This document shows, one piece after another, positions 8,277 through 16,608 of a stretch of 64,000 nt of DNA (the first letter of the stretch is position 1; each line of letters starts with the position of its first letter). A program made the position numbers and the translations under genes. Source of the DNA: Faecalibacterium langellae (GTDB lineage: Bacteria > Bacillota > Clostridia > Oscillospirales > Ruminococcaceae). The notes below the pieces were generated by a model. That model did no database searches and was not told the origin of the DNA. It saw only the letters and a list, made by a program, of their open reading frames with translations. The stretch is from NCBI RefSeq assembly GCF_002549775.1, contig NZ_NMTR01000016.1:94206-158205 (forward strand), in the 5' to 3' direction.

Positions 8277-8756
8277 ATGGGTCAGGCAGCATATGATATG
8301 AACGCGGTACGCCGCAGAAAAGCCCCGCAGACACAGCGGAAGGCCGATCTGCGGGTGGCAAAGGGCGGCAAGCGGCGTCTGTCGCCGCTGCAGGCAGCCG
8401 TGCACAACGCCATGCATCTGGTGGCGGCGGCGCTGCTGGTGGGCTTTGCCATCAGCCTGCTGTGGAGCGAGTCCCGTCTGGTGGAACTGAACGACCAGAT
8501 CCAGGATGCAAAAGCCCAGCTGGTGAGCGAGCAGAGCCAGTATACGTACTACAACAGCACCCTGAACAGCAAGACCAACATTACCAGCGTGGAAGAAACC
8601 GCCAACCGGCTTGGCCTGATGAAGATCGACCAGAGCCAGATCACCTACATCCGTCTGGGCGAGAGCGATACGCTGGAACGTACCCAGTCCGCTGTGCGGC
8701 AGTGGACCGATTTCATCTATAACGGTGCCGTGACCATTCTGGGCACCATCCAGTAA
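8277..8756 (+). CDS. ftsL: FtsL-like cell division protein
   Basis: This 159-residue bitopic protein has a basic N-terminal tail of about 50 residues, one transmembrane segment (MHLVAAALLVGFAISLLW, about residues 47-64), then a coiled coil (SRLVELNDQIQDAKAQLVSE). That is the FtsL/DivIC (septum initiator) design. The position between rsmH and the class B PBP gene supports FtsL. FtsL joins FtsQ and FtsB/DivIC to activate FtsW-FtsI at the septum. The ATG at 8277 follows GAGGAGGAG. Sequence similarity in this family is low, so the call rests on topology and context. Confidence 0.82.
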   Translation: MGQAAYDMNAVRRRKAPQTQRKADLRVAKGGKRRLSPLQAAVHNAMHLVAAALLVGFAISLLWSESRLVELNDQIQDAKAQLVSEQSQYTYYNSTLNSKTNITSVEETANRLGLMKIDQSQITYIRLGESDTLERTQSAVRQWTDFIYNGAVTILGTIQ

Positions 8757-8772
8757 ATCGAAAAAACGGGAA

Positions 8773-8797
8773 AGCGTGCGGCAGTGCACGCTTTTTC
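8773..8797 (+). terminator. Hairpin with T-run between ftsL and ftsI
   Basis: AGCGTGC (8773-8779), a 5-nt loop and GCACGCT (8785-8791) are followed by TTTT. It sits inside the dcw operon, so it may lower transcription of ftsI and later genes or protect the upstream mRNA end. Read-through must be substantial, since no obvious promoter follows. Confidence 0.65.
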
Positions 8798-8877
8798 GGT
8801 TTATAGCCGCAAGGCAGCAAAAAACGATCATGGCGGCAGGCTGGGCACGGCGCCCGGCACGCCGCAGGAGAATACCG

Positions 8878-11364
8878 ATGCAAGAATCTTCCCCCAAAAA
8901 ACAAAAGGGCCGCGGCTACCGGCTGCGGCAGGCCAGCGCCCGCGACCGGCTGGACACGGGCGTGCGCAGCGTGTGCAGCAAGCTGGGCGTGGCGGCTGTG
9001 GTGGTGGCGGCGGCCATCGTCATCCACAGCCTGTACGTCATCCAGATCAAAAATGGCGCGACCTACCGCCAGTATGCGGCCCAGCAGCAGCTGATGGACA
9101 CCACCATCAAAGCCACCCGCGGTGAAATTTATGATGCTTCCGGCATCACGCTGGCTTCCACCAGCGTGGTGTGGACCATCTGGGCCGACCCCAGCTACAG
9201 CAGCATCCTCTACACCAGCCAGACCGCCGCCGACGGCACCGTGACCAAAACGCTGGACCCGGCCATGTGCGCCGAGGTGAGCCGGGAGCTGACGCTGCGG
9301 CTGCTGTCCGGCGACGGCGAAAGCCTGGACGCGGTGGACACCTCGTCCGACGCGTACCAGCAGCAGTACCAGACCGTGTACGATGCGCTTTCCAAGACCG
9401 ACGCCGCCTATGTCACGCTGGCCACCAAGGTGAACAACGCGGTGAAGCTGTCCATTGAACAGTACGTCACCGCCTTCAACAAGGCCCACAAAAAGGCCAC
9501 CGACACCTCCCGCAAGGGCCGCATCTCGGTGTCTTCGGAAAAGAGCTTCCAGCGCAACTACCCCTATGGTGCCTTTGCGGCGGCGGTGCTGGGCTTTACC
9601 GACGCCGACGGCGTGGGCACCTACGGACTGGAAAAATCCTACCAGTCCACGCTGGCCGGTGTGGACGGCCGCACCATCACCCAGCGCAACGCGGTGGGCA
9701 ACGCCATCGCGGATGCAAACGCCACCACCTTTGCGGCCAAGGACGGCAGCAATCTGGTGCTGTCGCTGGACGTGAACGTGCAGGAGATCGTGGAGCGCTA
9801 CCTGAACGAGGCCATCGCCGCCAACACCGTGGAGAACCGCGGCACGGCCATCGTGATGAACGTGAAGACCGGCGCGATCCTGGCCATGGCCTCCAAGCCG
9901 GATTTTGACCCCAACGACCCGCTGGACTACAGCACCAACCTCGATTACCTCAACGAACTGGTACGGGCTGAGCCGGAGCTCTATGGCATTTACAAAAAGG
10001 ATGCCGACGGCAACGAGATCAAGGACGAAAACGGCAACCGCATCCTGGACGAGGAAGCCGATTACTCCGGCTATTTCCGCGATATCCAGTGGAAGAATAA
10101 GGCCATCACCGAGCTGTACTACCCCGGCAGTGTGTTCAAGGTGATCACCTCGGCCATGGGCATCGACTCCGGCCTTGCCAACATCAACACCACCTTCACC
10201 TGTGCCGGTGCCTACGGCGTGGCAAAGGAGACCTACCACTGCGCAGGCCACAAGGCCCATGGCACCATCACCCTGGCCGAAGCGCTGCGCCAGAGCTGCA
10301 ACATCTATTACATCCAGCTGGGTCAGCGCATCGGCTCCCAGACCTTCTACGATTACTTCGATGCCTTCGGCTTTACCAGCCGCACCGGTGTGGACCTGCC
10401 CAGCGAGACCAACTTCATGCAGTACTACAAGGCCGACCAGCTGGGCGAAGTGCAGCTGGCCTCCTCGGCTTTCGGTCAGGCCATGGCCATCACCCCGCTG
10501 CAGATGTGCACGGCCGTGGCCGCAGCCGTCAACGGCGGCTATCTGGTCACGCCCCATGTGGTGGATAAGATCACCGACTCCAACGGCAACGTGATCGAGG
10601 AGGTGGGCGCGAACGTCCGCCGCCAGGTCATCAGCGCCAGCACCAGCGATGCCATCCGCCAGATCATGGAATATGAGGTGGGCAATGGCACCGGCGGCGG
10701 CAAATATGCTTACGTTTCCGGCTACCGCATCGGCGGCAAGTCCGGCACTTCCGAACAGCTGAACATGGACCGCCGCACCGATGGCGACTACAAGAAAGTG
10801 GCGTCCTTCGCCGCCGTTCTGCCTGCCGACGACCCGGAGATCATCGTCTATGTCATGCTGGATGACCCCAACAACGCCAAGACCGACTACTCGTCCCTGC
10901 TGGCAGCCCCCGTTGTGGGCAACATCATCAGCGAGGTAGCACCGTATCTGGGTATCGCCACCGACGGCGAGGACCGCAGCGGCACCACTGTCACCGTGCC
11001 CAATCTGGTGGGCACCGAGTGGAGCAGCGCCCAGGTGCAGCTGAACATCAAGGGCCTCAAGCATCAGCTGGCCGAGAGCGAGTCCAGCCAGACCGCTGCG
11101 GCGGTCACCTATCAGTACCCCCATGCAGGGGCAAAGGTGGCCTATGGCACCACGGTGTACCTGTACACCGATACCTACGAGGGCCAGCACACCGAGGTGC
11201 CGGATGTGACCGGCAAGAGCGCGGACTTTGCCCGCCAGATGCTGTCGGCGGCGGGCCTGAACTGCGTGGTGGAAGGCGACGCCAACGGCACCGTGCAGGC
11301 CCAGAGCGAGGATGCGGGGGCCAGCGTGCAGCGCGGCAGCATTATCACGATTACATGTGGATAA
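8878..11364 (+). CDS. ftsI: Class B penicillin-binding protein with two PASTA domains (FtsI/PBP2x/SpoVD type)
   Basis: This septal transpeptidase cross-links peptidoglycan made by FtsW. The 828-residue product has a basic cytoplasmic tail, a membrane anchor at about residues 37-58, and a dimerisation domain starting at the TRGEIYDASG motif near residue 80. The transpeptidase motifs are S418-V-F-K421, S473-C-N475 and K621-S-G-T624. Two C-terminal PASTA domains follow (about 700-765 and 766-828). The catalytic triad motifs are intact. PASTA domains are typical of Firmicute FtsI-type and SpoVD proteins; the dcw context favours septation. ATG 8878 is preceded by CAGGAG; the frame open upstream to 8776 crosses the terminator hairpin and was rejected. 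Confidence 0.93.
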   Translation: MQESSPKKQKGRGYRLRQASARDRLDTGVRSVCSKLGVAAVVVAAAIVIHSLYVIQIKNGATYRQYAAQQQLMDTTIKATRGEIYDASGITLASTSVVWTIWADPSYSSILYTSQTAADGTVTKTLDPAMCAEVSRELTLRLLSGDGESLDAVDTSSDAYQQQYQTVYDALSKTDAAYVTLATKVNNAVKLSIEQYVTAFNKAHKKATDTSRKGRISVSSEKSFQRNYPYGAFAAAVLGFTDADGVGTYGLEKSYQSTLAGVDGRTITQRNAVGNAIADANATTFAAKDGSNLVLSLDVNVQEIVERYLNEAIAANTVENRGTAIVMNVKTGAILAMASKPDFDPNDPLDYSTNLDYLNELVRAEPELYGIYKKDADGNEIKDENGNRILDEEADYSGYFRDIQWKNKAITELYYPGSVFKVITSAMGIDSGLANINTTFTCAGAYGVAKETYHCAGHKAHGTITLAEALRQSCNIYYIQLGQRIGSQTFYDYFDAFGFTSRTGVDLPSETNFMQYYKADQLGEVQLASSAFGQAMAITPLQMCTAVAAAVNGGYLVTPHVVDKITDSNGNVIEEVGANVRRQVISASTSDAIRQIMEYEVGNGTGGGKYAYVSGYRIGGKSGTSEQLNMDRRTDGDYKKVASFAAVLPADDPEIIVYVMLDDPNNAKTDYSSLLAAPVVGNIISEVAPYLGIATDGEDRSGTTVTVPNLVGTEWSSAQVQLNIKGLKHQLAESESSQTAAAVTYQYPHAGAKVAYGTTVYLYTDTYEGQHTEVPDVTGKSADFARQMLSAAGLNCVVEGDANGTVQAQSEDAGASVQRGSIITITCG

Positions 11365-11388
11365 GAAATAAGAGAGGGGAAAGGACCA

Positions 11389-12771
11389 ATGGAAAAGATC
11401 TCTGCAAGCAAGCTTCTGGCCGGGCTGGTGCCCGAAGGCTTTCTGACCGGTGACCCGGAGGTGGAACTGGTCACTACCGACAGCCGCGAGGTGAAGCCCG
11501 GCTGCATCTTTGTGGCGTTCCCGGGCGAAAAATTCGACGGCCACAACTTTGCGGCCAAGGCGCTGGAAGATGGCGCGGCCTTCGTTGTGGTGAACCACCC
11601 GGTGGAGGGCGTGCCCGCCGAAAAGGCCATCCTCTGCCCGGACAGCTACCACGCCATGATGGTCATGGGCGCAAACTACCGCAGCCAGTACCACCCCAAG
11701 ATGGTGGGTGTGACCGGCAGCGTGGGCAAGACCACCACCAAGCAGATGACCTACGCCGCGCTGGCCGGTTTTGGCGAGACCATCAAGACCGAGGGCAACC
11801 AGAACAATGAGCTGGGCATGCCCCGCACCCTGATGCGTCTGGAAAAGAGCACCGAATATGCCGTCATCGAGATGGGCATGAGCCATGCGGGCGAGATCGA
11901 CCGTCTGGCTCGCGCCGCCCGGCCGGATGTGGGCATCATCACCTGCATCGGTGTGTCCCACATCGGCAACCTGGGCAGCCAGGAGAACATCTGCAAGGCA
12001 AAGCTGGAGATCTGCAACGGCCTGCCCGAGGGTGCCCCGCTGGTGCTGAACTACGACGACCCCTTCCTGCGCAAGGCAAAGCTGCCCGCGCATGTGCGCC
12101 CGGTGTGGTTCAGCCTGGCTGACGAAAACGCCGACGTGTGTGCCCTGTCCATCCGGCAGGAAGCCGACGGCATGAGCTTTGTGCTGGAAGACCAGGAAGA
12201 AGGCACCTTCGTGGTAAAGATCCCGGCCATGGGCCGGCACAACGTGGCCAATGCACTGGCCGCCTATTGCGCCGCCACCCGTCTGGGCTGCGACCCGCGC
12301 GGCGTCATCAAGGGGCTGGCTGAATTTGAGCAGACCGGCCGCCGCCAGAAGGTGGTGCACAGCAAGGGCGTCACCGTCATCGAGGACTGCTACAACGCAA
12401 ACCCCGACAGCATGAAGGCGGCTCTTGCCATGTTCAAAGAGTTCCCCTGCAAGCGCCGCTTTGCCCTGCTGGGCGATATGCTGGAGCTGGGCGAGCTCTC
12501 CCGCGAGGCTCATGAGGAACTGGGCCGTCAGGCGGCCGAAAGCGGCCTGTACTGCCTGATCACCTACGGCGAGCAGGCAAAGCGCACCGCCGTGGTGGCC
12601 GCCGCGAAGGGGGTCAAGACCATCCATGCGGGCAGCTACCGCGAAGCAGCCGATTCGCTGCTCAAGCGCATGGAGCCGGGTGATGCCCTGCTGGTGAAGG
12701 CCAGCCACGGCATGGCACTGGAAAAAGTGCTGGAAATTTTCTACGCAGAGCAGAAAGATGCCGAAGCATAA
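11389..12771 (+). CDS. murF: UDP-MurNAc-tripeptide--D-alanyl-D-alanine ligase MurF
   Basis: MurF adds D-Ala-D-Ala to UDP-MurNAc-tripeptide with ATP, the last cytoplasmic step of the pentapeptide precursor. The 460-residue protein has the N-terminal substrate domain (about 1-90), the central ATPase domain with P-loop GSVGKTTTK starting near residue 110, and the C-terminal domain with DCYNANPDSMKAAL (about 333-346), a MurF hallmark. Length matches the family (about 450). A GAGGGGAAAGG ribosome site precedes ATG 11389, 24 nt after ftsI. Confidence 0.95.
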   Translation: MEKISASKLLAGLVPEGFLTGDPEVELVTTDSREVKPGCIFVAFPGEKFDGHNFAAKALEDGAAFVVVNHPVEGVPAEKAILCPDSYHAMMVMGANYRSQYHPKMVGVTGSVGKTTTKQMTYAALAGFGETIKTEGNQNNELGMPRTLMRLEKSTEYAVIEMGMSHAGEIDRLARAARPDVGIITCIGVSHIGNLGSQENICKAKLEICNGLPEGAPLVLNYDDPFLRKAKLPAHVRPVWFSLADENADVCALSIRQEADGMSFVLEDQEEGTFVVKIPAMGRHNVANALAAYCAATRLGCDPRGVIKGLAEFEQTGRRQKVVHSKGVTVIEDCYNANPDSMKAALAMFKEFPCKRRFALLGDMLELGELSREAHEELGRQAAESGLYCLITYGEQAKRTAVVAAAKGVKTIHAGSYREAADSLLKRMEPGDALLVKASHGMALEKVLEIFYAEQKDAEA

Positions 12772-12799
12772 CACTTTGGCATAAATTGGAGACGGAAAA

Positions 12800-13819
12800 A
12801 TGATACGTTTCGCCTTGATCGTCGCGTCGGTGCTGGGGTTTGCACTGACGGCGGCGCTCGGCAATCTGATGGTGCCCCTGCTGCGGGAGCTGGAACGCTC
12901 GCTGCGCGGGCAGGCACCGGACCCGAAAACAGAACCGCAGCACGAGCCGCCGCAGCCGGTGCCCGCGCTGGGCGGACTGTGCCTGATGGTGGGCACGCTG
13001 GCTGCCGTGGGTGTGGGCTGGGTGGCCGCCTGTGCCGCGCAGCCCTCGCTGCTGGGCAGTGACGGCAACCTGATGACCCGGCTGCTCATCGCGCTGGCCG
13101 GTGCGCTGGCCTTTGGCGGCATCGGCCTGGCCGATGATCTGGCTCGGGTGCGCAGCGGCTATCCGAACGGGCTGGGCCTGCGGCGCGGCGTGCGCCTTGG
13201 GCTGGAAGCAGCGGCCGCTGCTGCAGTGCTGGGCCTGCTGGCGCTGAACGGCTGCCTGCCCGGCGGGCTCATTCTGCCGGGGAAAGGCTATGTGAGCTTT
13301 GCCGCCGCACCGCTGCTCTGGGGTGTGCTGCTGGTGGCGCTGGCCGAGTGCGGCCGGGTGGCCGACGGGGCAGACGGCACCGTGTGCGGTGCGGCCTTTG
13401 CAGCCATGCTTGGCCTGATGCTGCTGGAAACGCAGCTGGGCTGGTTCCCGCTGGCGGTGCTGCCCGCCGCGCTGGCCGGTGCGCTGATGGCGTTCCTTCT
13501 GTGGAACTTCCCGCCCGCAAAGCTGCGGCCCGGCAAATGCGGCTGCCTGTTCCTCACCGGGGCCATTGGGTGCATCCCGCTGTGCATGGGCTACGCAGAG
13601 CTGGCCGTGCCGCTGGCACTGCCCTTCTGGGCCGAGGGCGGCATGGTGCTTTTGCAGATTTTGTCCTACCGGCTGACGGGCAGAACGCTGTTCCGCGCCG
13701 CGCCGCTGCACCGCTGGCTGGAAAAACGGGGCCATGGCGATGTGAGTATTTTTTGCAGCCTGTGCGCATTGAGCGTGTGCGGGCTGGCGCTGACCATGGG
13801 GCTGGCGCGCTGGGCCTGA
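12800..13819 (+). CDS. mraY: Divergent MraY-like phospho-MurNAc-pentapeptide transferase
   Basis: Position (murF-mraY-ftsW), length (339 residues) and about ten hydrophobic segments identify this as the dcw MraY, which normally makes lipid I from UDP-MurNAc-pentapeptide and undecaprenyl phosphate. It is strongly diverged at the active site. D112-D113 (DDLARV) and D189-G-A-D192-G are kept. The GD(T/V)GS motif reads P-G-K246-C-G-C, so its essential Asp is Lys. The HHHxE loop reads H304-R-W-L-E308. The Asn of NLTDG is also lost. It may be inactive, use altered chemistry, or be complemented by another copy elsewhere. The start has only a modest TTGGAG ribosome site. Confidence 0.8.
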   Translation: MIRFALIVASVLGFALTAALGNLMVPLLRELERSLRGQAPDPKTEPQHEPPQPVPALGGLCLMVGTLAAVGVGWVAACAAQPSLLGSDGNLMTRLLIALAGALAFGGIGLADDLARVRSGYPNGLGLRRGVRLGLEAAAAAAVLGLLALNGCLPGGLILPGKGYVSFAAAPLLWGVLLVALAECGRVADGADGTVCGAAFAAMLGLMLLETQLGWFPLAVLPAALAGALMAFLLWNFPPAKLRPGKCGCLFLTGAIGCIPLCMGYAELAVPLALPFWAEGGMVLLQILSYRLTGRTLFRAAPLHRWLEKRGHGDVSIFCSLCALSVCGLALTMGLARWA

Positions 13820-13856
13820 GGCCCGGCACAAACTGGAAACGAGGGGAGAAAGGCAG

Positions 13857-15167
13857 ATGGCAACCATCCGCAGAAAACACAGAGAGCCGGTGCGCCCGCT
13901 GCAGCGGGACCCGGGGCCGTGGTCCCGGCTGGTGATCGACTGGCTGGCGACGCTGGCGGTCATCATGGTGTTCGGCCTTGTGATGCTGTTCAGCGCAAGC
14001 TATACCACCGGCTACCTGCGCATGGGCGACAGTTTTCACTACATCAAGCAGCAGGCGCTGTGCATGATGATCGGCCTCGGGTGCATGTTCGTCATGAGCT
14101 ACATGGATTACCGCTTTCTGCGCAAAATGGCGGTGCCGGGGTATTTTATCGTGCTGGTCATGCTGGCCGTTACCCTGACCATGGCCCCGCTGAACGGCTG
14201 CCGCCGCTGGATCCGCTTCGGCGGCTTCACGCTGCAGTCTTCCGAGGTGGCAAAATTTGAGATGATCCTGCTGTGCTCCAGCCTTGCGGCCAAAGCACCG
14301 CAGATCGAAAAATATGACCCCGCCCGCCGCGTCCGCGTGACACCGCACACCTGGTTCTATGTCCGGGTGTGGAAGCAGCTCATCTTCCCGGTGCTGCCGC
14401 TTCTGCCTGTGATCGTGCTGCTGGCGCTGGAGCCCCACATGTCCGGCATCGTGCTGACGGTGGCCGTGGTGGGCACCATCCTGCTGCTTTCGGGCAGCGG
14501 CGGCATCCTCACCTGGGTGGGTGCCGGTGCGGCGGGCCTGATGCTGGAAACGCTGCTGTCCCATGTGGATTCCATCCCCTACCTGCAGGACCGTCTGGAC
14601 GGCTGGACCCAGGACCTGAGCAAGATGACCGACCAGACCGTGCAGAGCCTGTATGCCATCGGCTCCGGCGGGCTGACCGGCCTGGGCCTTGGCAACAGCG
14701 TGGAAAAGCAGCTCTGGCTGCCCGAGAGCACCAACGACTTCATCTTCAGTGTTGTGTGCGAGGAGCTGGGCTTCATCGGCGCGGTGCTCATCATCGTGCT
14801 GTTCGTGCTGTTCATCGTGCAGGGCCTACTGATCGCCTACCGGGCCGAGAACCTCTACTGCACCATGGTGGGCATCGGCATCATGGCACAGATCGCGTGG
14901 CAGGTGTTCTGCAACATCGCGGTCGTCACCAACACCCTGCCCAACACCGGCATCAGCCTGCCCTTCTTCTCGTCCGGCGGCACCAGCCTGATCTTGCTGC
15001 TGGCCGAGATGGGCGTGATGGTGAACATCGGCCGCAACGGCGAGCGTGCCGCCCAGCAGCGGGAAGCCATGCGTGCCCAGCATGAAGCCGCAAAGGCCGA
15101 GCGGGAAGCCGACCGTGCCAGCCGCACCATTGATCTGGACGCCGCCCGCAGGGCACGCGAAGTATAA
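13857..15167 (+). CDS. ftsW: Septal peptidoglycan glycosyltransferase FtsW (SEDS family)
   Basis: FtsW polymerises lipid II at the septum together with its cognate class B PBP. The 436-residue protein has about ten transmembrane segments. Family signatures are MLFSASY (about 42-48), the lipid-binding region RWIRFGGFTLQSSEVAKF (about 117-134), the catalytic Asp D294 in PESTNDFIFSV and the late NTGISLPFFSSGGTS motif. The C-terminal 40 residues form a charged cytoplasmic tail rich in Arg and Ala. ATG 13857 follows GAGGGGAGAAAGG. Confidence 0.95.
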   Translation: MATIRRKHREPVRPLQRDPGPWSRLVIDWLATLAVIMVFGLVMLFSASYTTGYLRMGDSFHYIKQQALCMMIGLGCMFVMSYMDYRFLRKMAVPGYFIVLVMLAVTLTMAPLNGCRRWIRFGGFTLQSSEVAKFEMILLCSSLAAKAPQIEKYDPARRVRVTPHTWFYVRVWKQLIFPVLPLLPVIVLLALEPHMSGIVLTVAVVGTILLLSGSGGILTWVGAGAAGLMLETLLSHVDSIPYLQDRLDGWTQDLSKMTDQTVQSLYAIGSGGLTGLGLGNSVEKQLWLPESTNDFIFSVVCEELGFIGAVLIIVLFVLFIVQGLLIAYRAENLYCTMVGIGIMAQIAWQVFCNIAVVTNTLPNTGISLPFFSSGGTSLILLLAEMGVMVNIGRNGERAAQQREAMRAQHEAAKAEREADRASRTIDLDAARRAREV

Positions 15168-15447
15168 AATAGGAATGCAGTATTTTGACAGGACGGCGGG
15201 TAGTTTCTTCGAGGACCGTCCGCTGGGGCGGGACCCTGTTGCCGAAGGCAATAGGGCGGGCGATGGAATGGCCCGCAACAATGACGACCGCCGCCAGTGG
15301 CGGAAACAGGGAGTCTTTGTTGGGGCCGCGGCCAGCAAGATGCAAGCGGTAGCGAAGCAGATGCTGGGAGCCGCAACTCGTTTTCGTGTCCGAGGAGAAA
15401 GCTACTCGATGGCCTGCCGTTATAGATACATTAAAGGAGGAACCATT
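15168..15447 (+). other. Hairpin-rich intergenic segment before murG (candidate structured RNA)
   Basis: This 280-nt gap is unusually long for the operon. It holds several short inverted repeats in order: GGACGG/CCGTCC (15191-15221), CCCT..TTGCC-GAA-GGCAA..AGGG (15234-15256), GCGGGC/GCCCGC (15256-15276) and CCGCC-AGT-GGCGG (15291-15303). A lone TTGACA at 15185-15190 has no good -10 partner. The frame is open from inside ftsW through to murG, but no conserved protein is visible. No known riboswitch or RNA class was recognised. It could be a cis-regulatory leader of murG or a degraded insertion. Confidence 0.45.
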
Positions 15448-16575
15448 ATGCGCGTTCTGATCGCTGCCGGCGGCACTGCCGGCCATATCAACCCGGCCCT
15501 TGCCATTGCAGGAGCCATCAAAAAGGCAGACCCTTCTGCCGAGATTCATTTCGCTGGCCGCAGGGAAGGCATGGAGTATCGTCTGGTCACCCAGGCGGGC
15601 TACCCCTTCCACCACATTGAGATCACCGGCTTCCAGCGCAAGCTGTCGCTGAACAACATCAAGCGCAACATCGTCACGCTGTGGAATCTGGCCCTCTCCG
15701 GCCCCAAGGCCAAGGCCATCATGAAGGAAGTCAAGCCCGACCTCGTCATCGGCTGCGGCGGCTATGTGTCCGGCCCGGTGGTGCGCTGCGCCGCCAAAAT
15801 GGGCATCCACACCGCCATCCATGAGCAGAACGCCTTCCCCGGCATGACCAACAAGCTGCTGGCCCCGGACGTGGATATCGTGTTTGCCGCTGTGCCGGCT
15901 GCTGTGGAAAAGCTGGGCGCGCCGGAAAAGACCGTCGTGGTGGGCAACCCGGTGCGGCCGGAGGTGTTCACCAAGGCGAAGGAACGCGACGCCATCCGTG
16001 CCGAGCTGGGCGCAGGCGACCGCACTGTCATTCTCTCCTTCGGCGGCAGTCTGGGCGCACGCCGGGTCAACGAAGTGGTGGCCGACCTGTGCGCCTGGGA
16101 GCAGCATGAGCACAAGCCGGTGCTGCACCTGCACGCCACCGGTCAGTACGGTGTGCAGCTGTTCAAGGATCTGGAAACGGAAAAGAACTTTGCCGAGGGC
16201 GACAGCCTTGTGGTGAAGGAATACATCAACAATATGCCGGAGCTGCTGGCAGCGGCAGACCTTGTCATCAGCCGTGCCGGTGCGCTGACGCTGGCCGAGC
16301 TGGAAGCCGTGGGCCGCGCCGCCGTGCTCATCCCCAGCCCCAATGTGGCCGAGAACCACCAGTATTTCAACGCCATGGAGCTGCAGAAGGCCGGTGCCGC
16401 CGTGGTCATTGAGGAAAAGGACTTGACCGGCGAAAAGCTGGTGGCCACCGTTTCCGACATGCTGGCCCAGCCCGGCAAGCTGGCAGAGATGGGCCGGAAC
16501 GCCCGCAGCCTGTCGGTGGATGACAGCCTGGACCGCATCGCCGATGCCCTGATGAAACTGGCGAACGAACACTGA
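15448..16575 (+). CDS. murG: UDP-GlcNAc--MurNAc-pentapeptide-lipid GlcNAc transferase MurG
   Basis: MurG adds GlcNAc to lipid I to give lipid II on the inner membrane face. The 375-residue GT28 protein has the N-terminal GGTAGHINPA loop (residues 8-17), HEQNAFPGMTNK near residue 126, the second glycine loop SFGGSLGARRVN near residue 195 and the UDP-GlcNAc-binding SRAGALTLAE region near residue 275. ATG 15448 is 8 nt after AAAGGAGG; the open frame upstream is not part of the protein. Confidence 0.95.
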   Translation: MRVLIAAGGTAGHINPALAIAGAIKKADPSAEIHFAGRREGMEYRLVTQAGYPFHHIEITGFQRKLSLNNIKRNIVTLWNLALSGPKAKAIMKEVKPDLVIGCGGYVSGPVVRCAAKMGIHTAIHEQNAFPGMTNKLLAPDVDIVFAAVPAAVEKLGAPEKTVVVGNPVRPEVFTKAKERDAIRAELGAGDRTVILSFGGSLGARRVNEVVADLCAWEQHEHKPVLHLHATGQYGVQLFKDLETEKNFAEGDSLVVKEYINNMPELLAAADLVISRAGALTLAELEAVGRAAVLIPSPNVAENHQYFNAMELQKAGAAVVIEEKDLTGEKLVATVSDMLAQPGKLAEMGRNARSLSVDDSLDRIADALMKLANEH

Positions 16576-16608
16576 GCGTGAAAAAACATTGGAAAGGAGG
16601 TGCTCACC

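Noticed and set aside
8713..13122. A 1469-codon open frame on the minus strand across ftsI, murF and mraY
   Set aside because: It is antisense to three well-supported genes and has a His/Gly/Ala-rich composition typical of the shadow frame of GC-rich codons. The same holds for long antisense frames at 14953-17907, 17970-19703, 21241-23721 and 57428-59452.
15046..15447. N-terminal extension of MurG through the ftsW end and the gap
   Set aside because: The ATG at 15448 has an AAAGGAGG site and begins exactly at the conserved MurG start; the extension is the ftsW shadow frame plus noncoding sequence.
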